Assembly (NCBI RefSeq): GCF_002592005.1
Contig: NZ_NVQF01000040.1
Location: 1-49,131, forward strand
DNA: 49,131 nucleotides
Direction of reading: 5' to 3'
Source: Mycolicibacterium palauense
Lineage (GTDB): Bacteria > Actinomycetota > Actinomycetes > Mycobacteriales > Mycobacteriaceae
The notes beneath the pieces were generated by a model that searched no databases, had not been told where the DNA came from, and saw only the letters and a list, made by a program, of their open reading frames with translations. Numbering within the stretch: the first letter of the stretch is position 1; every line of letters starts with the position of its first letter. Both the position numbers and the translations under genes were made by a program. Positions 7,911-16,074 of the stretch are shown piece by piece.

Positions 7911-9245
7911 ATGGCTGGTTCTGCCGGAGCGGCATTGCAGAAGACGCTTGGCCTTCGCGCGGCGGTCCTGTTCGGGCTGGCCTACATGACACCGATCATC
8001 GTGCTCGGCATCTTCGGCGTGATCGCCGAACGCTCCCGTGGGGCCAGCGCCGGGTCCTACCTGCTGGCGACCGTGGCGATGCTGTTCACCGCGCTCAGCT
8101 ACGGCCTGATGGCGCGCCATTTCCCCGTGGCCGGATCGGCCTACACCTATGTCCGCAAGGCCCTGGACCCGAGACTGGGTTTCCTGGTCGGCTGGGCGAT
8201 CCTGTTGGACTACCTGTTCCTTCCCCTGGTGATCTGGCTGATCGGCGGTTCCTATCTCCGACAGCAGTTCCCCGGCGTGCCGCATTGGGTGTGGATCCTC
8301 GCCTTCATCGTCGTCACCACCACGCTCAACGTAGTCGGCCTCAAGGTGGCCGACCGGGCGAACTTCGCTCTCATGAGCTTCCAGTTGTTGATCGTGGCGC
8401 TGTTCGTGGCGCTGACGGTGGGGCACCTGCTGGGCGCATCCGACACCTCGCTGCTGTCGTTGCGGCCGTTCGTCGGTGACGGCGGCTTCTCGGCGATCGC
8501 CGCCGGCGCAGCGGTGGCGGCCTACTCCTTCCTCGGCTTCGACGCGGTGAGCACCCTGACCGAGGAGACCCACGACGCGGCCCGGACGGTGCCCCGTGCG
8601 GTCGTGCTGGTGGCCCTCATCGGCGGGGCGATCTTCGTGGTGGTGGCATACGTGGTCAGCCTCATCGCACCCGGCAGCAGTTTCCCCGATGCCGATTCGC
8701 TGGCCGAGGACATCGCCCGCACCGTCGGCGGGGCGCTGTTCGGATCGGTATTCCTGGCGGCCCTGGTCATCGGCCAGTTCACCTCCGGGCTGGCCGCGCA
8801 GGCGGCGGTGTCCAGGCTGCTCTATGCGATGGGGCGTGACGGCGTGCTGCCCCGCCGCCTCTTCGGCATGGTGTCGGCCCGATTCCGCACCCCGGTGTTC
8901 AACATCGCGCTGACCGGGGTGATCGGGCTGGCGGCGTTGTCGTTGACCGTCTCGAGTTCCACGTCGTTCATCAACTTCGGCGCCTTCAGCGCGTTCACGC
9001 TGGTGAATCTGTCGGTGGTGGCCTACTTCCTGCGTCACCGCGGCGAGCCGCTGCCCGCATGGCGCTACCTGTTGTTGCCGCTCGTCGGTGCGGCCGTCGA
9101 CGTCTATCTGCTGGTCCATCTCGACGCCGACGCGCTCGTGGTCGGGGGCTCCTGGGCGGCCCTGGGTACGGCCTATCTGCTCTGGTTGACGCGCGGTTTC
9201 ACCCGTCCCACGCCGGAGATGACGGGAATGGCCGAGCCGCACTGA
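7911..9245 (+). CDS. APC family amino acid/amine permease
   Basis: A 444-residue protein with about twelve hydrophobic segments. The first APC helix reads LGLRAAVLFGLAYMTPIIVL, followed by VAGSAYTYVRKALDPRLGFL and AYSFLGFDAVSTLTEETHDA, both typical of the amino acid-polyamine-organocation superfamily. The substrate cannot be read from sequence. The next gene, 27 bp downstream and co-directional, is a PuuE-type allantoinase, so import of a nitrogenous purine breakdown product or an amine is possible but unproven. Confidence 0.85.
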   Translation: MAGSAGAALQKTLGLRAAVLFGLAYMTPIIVLGIFGVIAERSRGASAGSYLLATVAMLFTALSYGLMARHFPVAGSAYTYVRKALDPRLGFLVGWAILLDYLFLPLVIWLIGGSYLRQQFPGVPHWVWILAFIVVTTTLNVVGLKVADRANFALMSFQLLIVALFVALTVGHLLGASDTSLLSLRPFVGDGGFSAIAAGAAVAAYSFLGFDAVSTLTEETHDAARTVPRAVVLVALIGGAIFVVVAYVVSLIAPGSSFPDADSLAEDIARTVGGALFGSVFLAALVIGQFTSGLAAQAAVSRLLYAMGRDGVLPRRLFGMVSARFRTPVFNIALTGVIGLAALSLTVSSSTSFINFGAFSAFTLVNLSVVAYFLRHRGEPLPAWRYLLLPLVGAAVDVYLLVHLDADALVVGGSWAALGTAYLLWLTRGFTRPTPEMTGMAEPH

Positions 9246-9259
9246 TCGTGTGCTCCTGC

Positions 9260-9265
9260 CAGAAT
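9260..9265 (+). promoter_or_regulatory. Probable -10 box of the puuE gene
   Basis: CAGAAT lies 7 nt before ATG 9273 and overlaps the other candidate ATG at 9264. If real, the transcript is leaderless from 9273 and the shorter start is right. Confidence 0.35.
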
Positions 9266-9272
9266 GCAGTCC

Positions 9273-10184
9273 ATGGCTGGCGATTACCCGCGCGACATGA
9301 TCGGCTACGGTCCCACCCCGCCGCACCCCCGCTGGCCCGGTGATGCGCGGATCGCCGTGCAGTTCGTGCTCAACTACGAGGAGGGCAGCGAGAACAATAT
9401 CCTGCACAACGATGCGGGCTCGGAGACCTTCTTGTCGGAGATCGCTGGCGCACAGGCGTTTCCGAACCGGCATATGAGCATGGAGACGCTCTACGAGTAC
9501 GGCTCGCGAGCCGGCCTGTGGCGACTGTTGCGGGTGTTCGACCGGCGGCAACTACCGCTGACGGTGTTCGGTGTCGCGATGGCGTTGGCCCGCAATCCCG
9601 AAGCGGTGCGCGCGTTTCTGGCCCGCGGCGACGAGATCGCCTGCCACGGGTTGAGGTGGATCAGCTACCAGCTGGTCGACGTCGACACCGAGCGTGCGCA
9701 CATGGCCGAGGCCGTGCGGATTCTCACCGAGCTCACCGGCGCGCCACCGCTGGGTTGGTATACGGGTCGGGACTCCCCGCACACCCGCGGTCTGGTCGTC
9801 GAGCACGGCGGGTTTCTCTACGACTCCGATTCCTACGCCGACGATCTGCCGTACTGGACCACGGTGGAGGGCCGCGACCACCTCGTGGTGCCCTACACGC
9901 TGGACACCAACGACATGAAGTTCGTGTCGACGAGCGGGTTTCCGTCCGGCGACGAGTTCTTCACCTATCTGCGCGACGCCTTCGACGTGCTCTACGCCGA
10001 GGGTGAGGCCGGTGCACCCAAGATGCTGTCGATCGGCCTGCATTGCCGGCTGGCCGGTCGGCCGGCGCGCACCGCGTCGCTGGAACGGTTCCTCGACCAT
10101 GTGCAGGCGCATGACCGGGTCTGGGTCGCGCGCCGCGTCGATATCGCACGGCACTGGGCCGAACACTTCCCGCCGCAGGCCTAG
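9273..10184 (+). CDS. puuE: PuuE-type allantoinase (polysaccharide deacetylase fold)
   Basis: Predicted to hydrolyse allantoin to allantoate in purine catabolism, by the metal-independent PuuE class rather than the amidohydrolase class. The 303-residue product matches the family along its length: YPRDMIGYGPTPPHPRWPGD, VQFVLNYEEGSENN, RHMSMETLYEYGSRAGLWRL, GFLYDSDSYADDLPYW, TLDTNDMKF, and KMLSIGLHCRLAGRPAR. Start 9273 (MAGDYPRD) is favoured; 9264 adds three residues. No other purine-catabolic gene is in the window, so the role is by family only. A 12-bp repeat and two hairpins follow the stop. Confidence 0.82.
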   Translation: MAGDYPRDMIGYGPTPPHPRWPGDARIAVQFVLNYEEGSENNILHNDAGSETFLSEIAGAQAFPNRHMSMETLYEYGSRAGLWRLLRVFDRRQLPLTVFGVAMALARNPEAVRAFLARGDEIACHGLRWISYQLVDVDTERAHMAEAVRILTELTGAPPLGWYTGRDSPHTRGLVVEHGGFLYDSDSYADDLPYWTTVEGRDHLVVPYTLDTNDMKFVSTSGFPSGDEFFTYLRDAFDVLYAEGEAGAPKMLSIGLHCRLAGRPARTASLERFLDHVQAHDRVWVARRVDIARHWAEHFPPQA

Positions 10185-10188
10185 CCGA

Positions 10189-10233
10189 ACTCACGGCCGC
10201 ACTCACGGCCGCACTTGCGGCCACTCACGGGCC
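10189..10233. repeat. Degenerate 12-bp tandem repeat after puuE
   Basis: ACTCACGGCCGC occurs twice (10189-10200, 10201-10212), followed by decayed copies ACTTGCGGCC and ACTCACGGGCC. The array starts 4 nt after the puuE stop codon. Confidence 0.7.
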
Positions 10234-10242
10234 ACACTCGCG

Positions 10243-10280
10243 CCGAACGGCCGGTGCCAATCGTGGTGCCGGCCGTTCGG
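10243..10280. terminator. Hairpin between puuE and the fasciclin gene (first of two)
   Basis: CCGAACGGCCGG and CCGGCCGTTCGG form a perfect 12-bp stem around a 14-nt loop. It lies between convergent genes, so a bidirectional terminator is likely. There is no U-tract, as is common in mycobacteria. Confidence 0.65.
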
Positions 10281-10289
10281 AATGACGGC

Positions 10290-10324
10290 GGGGCAGCCCG
10301 GGTCGGGGGCGTCCGGGCTGCCCC
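10290..10324. terminator. Hairpin between puuE and the fasciclin gene (second of two)
   Basis: GGGGCAGCCCGG and CCGGGCTGCCCC form a perfect 12-bp stem around an 11-nt loop, 9 bp from the first hairpin. It is the nearer one to the fasciclin stop codon and most likely ends that transcript. Confidence 0.65.
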
Positions 10325-10342
10325 ACCTGATCGGGGACCCGC

Positions 10343-11035
10343 TCAGGAGGCCGGCGGCGTCAACACCGTGTCGATCATGTACACCGTGGCGTTGGCGGTC
10401 TGCACCCCACCGCACACCAGGGCGGCGTCGTTGACCTTGAGATCATCGCCGGCCCCGGTCACGGTCACCGGGGCGCCCTGCAGCGTCTCGTGCTCGCCGG
10501 CGACGGCGTCCGGAGCCGCCTGACCCTGCACCACGTGGTAGGTCAGGATCGAGGTGAGCAGGCCGGAATCGGTCTTGAGCTGATCGATGGTGGCCGGGTC
10601 GAGTTTGGCGAACGCGTCGTCGGTCGGGGCGAACACCGTGTACTGGCCGGAGTCCAGCGTCTCCACCAGGTTGACGTCGGGATTGAGCTGGCCCGACAGG
10701 GCCTGGGTGAGCGTGGTGAGCATCGGGTTGTTCGACGCGGCGACAGTCACCGGCGCGGTGCTCATCCCCTCGACCGAACCGGGCCCCGACGGGACCTGTT
10801 CGGCGTAGGCGGCGCACCCGGAGCCGACGAGGTTTGCCGCCGGAGCCGCGGGAGCCGCGGGAGTCATCGGTGTGCTGGTGCTCGCGGTGGTCACCGAGGC
10901 TCCCGACGTCCCGGACGTAGAGGTGGCCTCCGTCGTGGATCCGGTGGTCTCGCCGCTGCTGGAACACGCCGCCATGCTGAGGGCGGCCGCGCCGGCCACC
11001 CCTGCGGTCAGAACGTGTCGGAGAATACGATTCAT
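10343..11035 (-). CDS. Fasciclin-domain lipoprotein, MPT83/MPT70-like
   Basis: A secreted cell-surface protein of 230 residues. Residues 1-23 are a signal peptide ending in SMAAC, with Cys24 as lipidation site (Met at -3 is unusual). A Thr/Ser/Ala/Pro-rich linker runs to about residue 75. A single fasciclin domain follows with [32 protein letters not shown] and [11 protein letters not shown], closely like MPT70/MPT83, whose genes lie near dxr in M. tuberculosis. ATG 11035 has GGAG about 12 nt upstream and starts the signal peptide. Function in adhesion is presumed from the family. No dipZ or MPT53-like gene accompanies it. Confidence 0.9.
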   Translation of the reverse strand: MNRILRHVLTAGVAGAAALSMAACSSSGETTGSTTEATSTSGTSGASVTTASTSTPMTPAAPAAPAANLVGSGCAAYAEQVPSGPGSVEGMSTAPVTVAASNNPMLTTLTQALSGQLNPDVNLVETLDSGQYTVFAPTDDAFAKLDPATIDQLKTDSGLLTSILTYHVVQGQAAPDAVAGEHETLQGAPVTVTGAGDDLKVNDAALVCGGVQTANATVYMIDTVLTPPAS

Positions 11036-11347
11036 CGTTGGCTCGCTCCTTTTCTCGACAGTGAATCGGTGTGCACGGTCATCCGGGGTTCGCGGCGGGC
11101 GCGGTCCCGGACGGGTGGCGCCCGGTGATGTCACATTCACGTAAGAACTTCCCGGAGGTTCTCCCGGCGGGAGCTCCGCGCGACGGGGCCAGGGGGATCC
11201 GCAACCGGCGCATTTGCCCGGCGGCCGCCGCGACCGGGGCCGGGAGCCACCCCCGCCCCACTACGGGACGGGAACCACCGGGTGGGGATTAGGTCACGCT
11301 CGTGTACCGCCCGCCCCATGACGGCGGTCAGGCGGCACAATGGAGCG
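11036..11347. other. Divergent intergenic region, fasciclin gene and dxr
   Basis: About 310 bp without a gene. It holds the fasciclin ribosome-binding site next to 11035, a short palindrome GTGATGTCAC at 11125-11134, a small hairpin CTCCC-GGC-GGGAG at 11161-11173, and a -10-like CACAAT at 11336-11341 before dxr. No clear operator was recognised. Confidence 0.4.
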
Positions 11348-12544
11348 GTGTCCACCACCCCGCTGAGTTCGCCGCCGGACCGGCGCCTGAAGGTCCTGAT
11401 TCTCGGGAGCACCGGGTCGATCGGAACCCAGGCCCTGGAGGTGATCGCGGCCAACCCCGATCGGTTCGAGGTCGTCGGGCTGGCCGCCGGCGGGGCCAGC
11501 GCCGAGCTGCTGGCGGCGCAGCGTGCGCAGACCGGCGTGGGCAACGTCGCGGTCGCCGACACCGCCGCAGCCGAGCGGATCGGGGGCGTCACCTTCGCCG
11601 GCCCCGACGCGGCGACCCGCCTCGTCGAGGAGACCGAGGCCGATGTCGTGCTCAACGCCCTGGTGGGCGCCCTCGGGCTCCGTCCGACGCTGGCCGCGCT
11701 GACCGGCGGTGCCCGCCTGGCCCTGGCGAACAAGGAGTCGCTGGTCGCCGGTGGGCCGCTGGTGCTCGCCGCCGCGGCCGAGGGCCAGATCGTCCCCGTC
11801 GATTCGGAGCATTCGGCCCTGGCGCAGTGCCTGCGCGGTGGGCGTCCCGAGGAGGTGGCGCGCCTGGTGCTCACGGCCTCCGGCGGACCCTTCCGGGGGT
11901 GGAGCGCCGAAGCGCTGGAGGGCGTCACCCCCGAACAGGCCGGCGCCCACCCCACCTGGTCCATGGGACCCATGAACACGCTCAACTCGGCCTCGCTGGT
12001 CAACAAGGGGCTGGAGTTGATCGAGACGCACCTGCTGTTCGGCATCCCCTACGACCGCATCGACGTCGTGGTGCATCCGCAGTCGATCGTGCACTCGATG
12101 GTCACCTTCGCCGACGGGTCCACGCTGGCGCAGGCCAGCCCGCCGGACATGAAGCTGCCCATCGCGCTGGCGCTGGGCTGGCCCGAGCGGGTCCCCGGCG
12201 CCGCGCTGCCCTGTGACTTCAGCACCGCGTCCACCTGGGAGTTCGAGCCGTTGGACGCCGCGGTGTTTCCCGCGGTGGACCTGGCCCGCCACGCCGGGAC
12301 CAGCGGCGGATGCATGACCGCGATCTACAACGCGGCCAACGAAGAGGCCGCCGAGGCCTTCCTGGCCGGGCGGGTCCGCTTCCCGGGCATCGTGGCCACC
12401 ATCGACGAGGTCCTGCGCGCTGCCGACGGTTGGTCGGTGCCACCGGCTACCGTTGACGATGTACTCGAAGCGGATCGCTGGGCCCGGGACCGGGCGCAAC
12501 GGGCCCTCATGACGGCTGCACAGGAGGTTCTGCCGGCGCGATGA
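11348..12544 (+). CDS. dxr: 1-deoxy-D-xylulose 5-phosphate reductoisomerase
   Basis: Second step of the MEP isoprenoid pathway: DXP plus NADPH to MEP; the fosmidomycin target. The 398-residue product has the NADPH motif [27 protein letters not shown], the metal-binding block [17 protein letters not shown], the flexible loop [20 protein letters not shown], and [23 protein letters not shown] 11348 is chosen: it lies 7 nt after a -10-like CACAAT, as in leaderless transcripts. ATG 11318 is an alternative. The stop overlaps the rip1 start (ATGA), so the two are translationally coupled. ispG, another MEP gene, follows rip1. Confidence 0.94.
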   Translation: MSTTPLSSPPDRRLKVLILGSTGSIGTQALEVIAANPDRFEVVGLAAGGASAELLAAQRAQTGVGNVAVADTAAAERIGGVTFAGPDAATRLVEETEADVVLNALVGALGLRPTLAALTGGARLALANKESLVAGGPLVLAAAAEGQIVPVDSEHSALAQCLRGGRPEEVARLVLTASGGPFRGWSAEALEGVTPEQAGAHPTWSMGPMNTLNSASLVNKGLELIETHLLFGIPYDRIDVVVHPQSIVHSMVTFADGSTLAQASPPDMKLPIALALGWPERVPGAALPCDFSTASTWEFEPLDAAVFPAVDLARHAGTSGGCMTAIYNAANEEAAEAFLAGRVRFPGIVATIDEVLRAADGWSVPPATVDDVLEADRWARDRAQRALMTAAQEVLPAR

Positions 12545-13767
12545 TGTTCGTTATCGGCATTGTGCTGTTTGCCCTGGCCATCTTGGTGTCGGTGGCGTTG
12601 CACGAGTGTGGGCACATGTGGGTGGCCCGGGCCACCGGGATGAAGGTGCGCCGCTATTTCGTCGGATTCGGTCCGACACTGTGGTCCACCCGGCGCGCCA
12701 ACCGGCTCGGGGACACCGAGTACGGGGTGAAGGCGGTGCCACTGGGCGGCTTCTGCGACATCGCCGGTATGACCTCGGTGGAGGAGCTCGAACCCGACGA
12801 GCGGCCCTACGCCATGTACCGGCAGAAGACCTGGAAGCGCGTCGCGGTGCTCTTCGCGGGCCCCGGCATGAACTTCGTCATCGGCTTCGTGATCCTCTAT
12901 GCCATTGCCGTGGTCTGGGGGCTGCCGAACCTGCACCCGCCGACCACGGCCGTGGTGGGGCAGACGGCCTGCGTGGCTCCCGAGGTCACCCGGGGCGAAC
13001 TGGGCGAGTGCACCGGCTCGGGCCCGGCCGCACTGGCCGGCATCGAGGCCGGGGACACCATCGTCAAGGTCGGTGACACCGACGTGGCCAACTTCGACGA
13101 GCTGGTCACCGCGACGCAGAAGCTGACCGGGCCGACGCCGTTCGTCATCGAGCGTGACGGGCACGAATTCACCACGATCGTCGACGTCACCCAGACCCAG
13201 CGGTTCGTGCCGGGCGCCGACGGGGGTGCGCCGGCACCTACCAGCGTCGGGGCCATCGGGGTGGCCGCGCCGGATATCGGCCCCACCCAGTACGGCCCGG
13301 TGGCCGCGGTACCGGCAACCGTGGTGTTCACCGGCGACCTGGCGGTGGAACTGGGCAAGTCACTGGCCGCCATCCCGACGAAGGTCGGCGCACTGGTGCA
13401 CGCCATCGGCGGTGGTGATCGGGACCCCGAAACGCCGATCAGCGTGGTGGGCGCCTCGATCATCGGCGGTGACACCGTCGATCACGGGCTGTGGGTGGCC
13501 TTCTGGTTCTTCCTGGCGCAGCTGAACTTCGTGCTCGGCGTGATCAACCTGGTGCCCCTGCTGCCCTTCGACGGTGGTCACATCGCCATCGCGGTGTTCG
13601 AGAAGGTCCGTAACATGGTCCGTAGCGCGCGCGGACTGGTGGCAGCGGCGCCGGTCAACTACCTCAAGCTGATGCCGGCCACCTATGTCGTGCTCGTGGT
13701 GGTCGTCGGCTACATGGCGTTGACGGTGACCGCAGACCTGGTCAACCCCATTCGGCTGTTCCAGTAG
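12541..13767 (+). CDS. rip1: Site-2 protease family intramembrane metalloprotease Rip1
   Basis: Membrane zinc protease that cuts anti-sigma factors within the membrane (regulated intramembrane proteolysis). In M. tuberculosis, Rip1 acts on anti-SigK, -L and -M. The 408-residue product has H21-E22-x-x-H25 (HECGH) in the first helix, a PDZ domain at about 130-230 ([20 protein letters not shown]), and the third zinc ligand region [16 protein letters not shown]. Length matches the mycobacterial enzyme (about 404). It sits between dxr and ispG as in other mycobacteria. SigK activation controls MPT70/83 in M. tuberculosis, so the nearby fasciclin gene may be an indirect target; this is inference. 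Confidence 0.95.
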   Translation: MMFVIGIVLFALAILVSVALHECGHMWVARATGMKVRRYFVGFGPTLWSTRRANRLGDTEYGVKAVPLGGFCDIAGMTSVEELEPDERPYAMYRQKTWKRVAVLFAGPGMNFVIGFVILYAIAVVWGLPNLHPPTTAVVGQTACVAPEVTRGELGECTGSGPAALAGIEAGDTIVKVGDTDVANFDELVTATQKLTGPTPFVIERDGHEFTTIVDVTQTQRFVPGADGGAPAPTSVGAIGVAAPDIGPTQYGPVAAVPATVVFTGDLAVELGKSLAAIPTKVGALVHAIGGGDRDPETPISVVGASIIGGDTVDHGLWVAFWFFLAQLNFVLGVINLVPLLPFDGGHIAIAVFEKVRNMVRSARGLVAAAPVNYLKLMPATYVVLVVVVGYMALTVTADLVNPIRLFQ

Positions 13768-13815
13768 CCGGGCGGGCCAGACCGTGCAGCAACACACGCG
13801 AACTTTGGAGATGAA

Positions 13816-14967
13816 GTGACCAGCATCGGCCTTGGGATGCCGGCACCGCCGGCGCCGACCCTGTCGCCGCGGCGCCAAACCCGTCAGCTGATGGTGCGTG
13901 ACGTGGGTGTGGGCAGCGAACACCCGATCTCGGTGCAGTCGATGTGCACCACGAAGACCCACGACATCAACTCCACGCTGCAGCAGATCGCCGAGCTCAC
14001 CGCCGCCGGCTGCGACATCGTACGGGTGGCGTGCCCGCGTCAGGAGGACGCCGACGCGCTGCCGGCGATCGCCGCGAAGTCGCAGATCCCCGTCATCGCC
14101 GACATCCACTTCCAGCCCAAGTACATCTTCGCGGCCATCGACGCCGGGTGTGCGGCGGTGCGGGTGAACCCCGGCAACATCAAGGAGTTCGACGGGCGGG
14201 TCAAGGAGGTCGCCAAGGCCGCCGGCGCCGCGGGTATTCCGATCCGGATCGGCGTCAACGCCGGTTCCTTGGACAAGCGTTTCCTGGAGAAGTACGGCAA
14301 GGCCACCCCGGAGGCGCTCGTCGAATCGGCGCTGTGGGAGGCCTCGCTGTTCGAGGAGCACGGATTCGGCGATATCAAGATCAGCGTCAAGCACAACGAC
14401 CCGGTGATCATGGTCGCCGCCTATGAGCTGCTGGCGCAGAAGTGCGACTACCCGCTGCACCTGGGGGTCACCGAGGCCGGCCCCGCATTCCAGGGAACCG
14501 TGAAGTCGGCGGTGGCCTTCGGGGCGCTGCTGTCGCGCGGCATCGGCGACACCATCCGCGTCTCGCTGTCGGCCCCGCCGGTCGAGGAGGTCAAGGTCGG
14601 CGTGCAGATCCTCGAGTCGCTGAACCTGCGGCCACGGGGGCTGGAGATCGTCTCGTGCCCGTCGTGCGGACGCGCGCAGGTCGACGTCTACACGCTGGCC
14701 AACGCGGTATCCGCCGGGCTCGACGGCCTCGACGTGCCGCTGCGGGTGGCGGTGATGGGTTGCGTCGTCAACGGTCCGGGCGAGGCCCGCGAGGCCGACC
14801 TGGGCGTGGCCTCCGGCAACGGCAAGGGCCAGATCTTCGTCAAGGGCGAGGTCATCAAGACGGTGCCCGAGGCCCAAATTGTCGAGACCCTGATCGAAGA
14901 GGCCATGCGACTCGCCGAGGAACGCGACCCAGACGGCAGCGGTTCGCCTGTAGTGACCGTAAGCTGA
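13816..14967 (+). CDS. ispG: 4-hydroxy-3-methylbut-2-enyl diphosphate synthase (flavodoxin)
   Basis: Fe-S enzyme of the MEP pathway that reduces MEcPP to HMBPP. The 383-residue product has a TIM-barrel part ([50 protein letters not shown]). The C-terminal cluster domain has cysteines C281, C284 ([10 protein letters not shown]) and C316 ([10 protein letters not shown]). GTG 13816 has GGAG 5 nt upstream. It follows rip1 after 48 bp, probably in the same operon as dxr. Confidence 0.96.
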   Translation: MTSIGLGMPAPPAPTLSPRRQTRQLMVRDVGVGSEHPISVQSMCTTKTHDINSTLQQIAELTAAGCDIVRVACPRQEDADALPAIAAKSQIPVIADIHFQPKYIFAAIDAGCAAVRVNPGNIKEFDGRVKEVAKAAGAAGIPIRIGVNAGSLDKRFLEKYGKATPEALVESALWEASLFEEHGFGDIKISVKHNDPVIMVAAYELLAQKCDYPLHLGVTEAGPAFQGTVKSAVAFGALLSRGIGDTIRVSLSAPPVEEVKVGVQILESLNLRPRGLEIVSCPSCGRAQVDVYTLANAVSAGLDGLDVPLRVAVMGCVVNGPGEAREADLGVASGNGKGQIFVKGEVIKTVPEAQIVETLIEEAMRLAEERDPDGSGSPVVTVS

Positions 14968-14976
14968 TGGGCGGAA

Positions 14977-14996
14977 GGCGGTAGTCGGAGACCGCC
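14977..14996 (+). terminator. Small hairpin between ispG and the GNAT gene
   Basis: GGCGGT, an 8-nt loop, and ACCGCC form a 6-bp stem just after the ispG stop. It is weak as a terminator and may be only an attenuating structure. Confidence 0.3.
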
Positions 14997-15014
14997 GTCG
15001 CAGAAAGAGTCCCC

Positions 15015-15869
15015 ATGTCGGCGCCACCGCTGTTTCGCCTTGTCGACGAGCGACGGGTGTCGGTGGTGCGCGACGCGGCCGCGGTCGGACGGGTTCTCGA
15101 CGACGACCCGGTGGGTTCGTGCATGGTGGCTGCGCGCGTGGCCGACCACGGGATCGACCCGCACGCCATCGGCGGCGAGTTGTGGACGCGCCGCCGGGCC
15201 GACGAGTCGTTGTGCTATGCGGGCGCCAACCTGGTCCCGTTGCGGGGCGCGGCCGCCGATCTGCACGCATTCGCCGACAAGGCCATGAGTTCACCGCGAC
15301 GCTGCTCGTCGCTGGTGGGCCGGGCCGAGCTGGTGATGCCGATGTGGCAGCGCCTGGAAAGCGTGTGGGGCCCGGCGCGCGATGTGCGAGAGGACCAGCC
15401 GCTGCTGGCGCTGAGCACCATGCCGGTCTGCGCGATCGACCCGGCGGTACGGCCGGTGCGCATCGACGAACTCGACGCCTACCTGGTGGCCGCCATCGAC
15501 ATGTTCATCGGCGAGGTCGGCATCGACCCGCGCCTCGGTGACGGGGGGCGCGGTTATCGGCGCCGGGTGGCGGGCCTGATCGCCGCGGGCAGGGCGTGGG
15601 CGCGTTTCGAGCACGGCGAGGTGATCTTCAAGGCGGAGGTCGGTTCGCAGTCTCCGTCGGTCGGCCAGATCCAGGGCGTGTGGGTGCATCCCGAGCGCAG
15701 GGGCCTGGGCCTGGGTGCCGCGGGTACCGCGACGCTGGCCAGATCGGTGGTTGCGGGCGGCCGCATCGCCAGCCTGTACGTCAACAGCTACAACACCGTG
15801 GCCCGGGCGGCCTACGCGCGGGTGGGTTTCACCCAGGTGGGCACGTTCGCCACCGTGCTGCTGGACTGA
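15015..15869 (+). CDS. DUF4081 and GNAT domain N-acetyltransferase
   Basis: A 284-residue protein with an N-terminal DUF4081 part (PPLFRLVDERRVSVVRDAAA onwards) and a C-terminal GNAT domain from about residue 150. The acetyl-CoA loop is visible in GVWVHPERRGLGLGAAGTA, followed by ASLYVNSYNTVARAAYARVG. It corresponds to Rv2867c, the gene after gcpE/ispG. Substrate unknown. ATG 15015 follows ispG by 47 bp, on the same strand. Confidence 0.88.
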   Translation: MSAPPLFRLVDERRVSVVRDAAAVGRVLDDDPVGSCMVAARVADHGIDPHAIGGELWTRRRADESLCYAGANLVPLRGAAADLHAFADKAMSSPRRCSSLVGRAELVMPMWQRLESVWGPARDVREDQPLLALSTMPVCAIDPAVRPVRIDELDAYLVAAIDMFIGEVGIDPRLGDGGRGYRRRVAGLIAAGRAWARFEHGEVIFKAEVGSQSPSVGQIQGVWVHPERRGLGLGAAGTATLARSVVAGGRIASLYVNSYNTVARAAYARVGFTQVGTFATVLLD

Positions 15870-15947
15870 CGGGCGTCCCGGCACCCATCCCTGCCGTTCA
15901 TTCGGTACCTGGAGCGAGTTTCCCGCCGATTCATCGCTCTGGTTACC

Positions 15948-16005
15948 GAGTGAATGCCGCCGGCCGGCGAGTGAATGCCAGGGGTGACCGGGCCAAGTGA
16001 ATGCC
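15948..16005 (+). repeat. Three 11-bp direct repeats upstream of the PBP gene
   Basis: GAGTGAATGCC at 15948-15958 and 15969-15979 and AAGTGAATGCC at 15995-16005 are spaced 21 and 26 bp apart. They lie in the 205-bp gap before the PBP gene, 56-116 bp upstream of its -10 box. An activator site or repeat remnant are both possible. Confidence 0.6.
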
Positions 16006-16060
16006 GCGAGTTCGGTACGAGACATCGGTGTGCCTCAACCGTTATCAACGCCAACGGCTC

Positions 16061-16066
16061 TAACAT
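16061..16066 (+). promoter_or_regulatory. Probable -10 box of the PBP lipoprotein gene
   Basis: TAACAT lies 8 nt before ATG 16075 with no ribosome-binding site between, consistent with a leaderless or near-leaderless mRNA. Confidence 0.45.
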
Positions 16067-16074
16067 CAGCCCCG

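Noticed and set aside
11036..11110. SigK-type promoter of the fasciclin gene
   Set aside because: CCGATTC on the minus strand resembles the SigK -10, but no matching -35 was seen at the right spacing.
15997..16074. Upstream start of the PBP lipoprotein
   Set aside because: It would bury the signal peptide 26 residues inside the protein and lies upstream of the -10 box at 16061.
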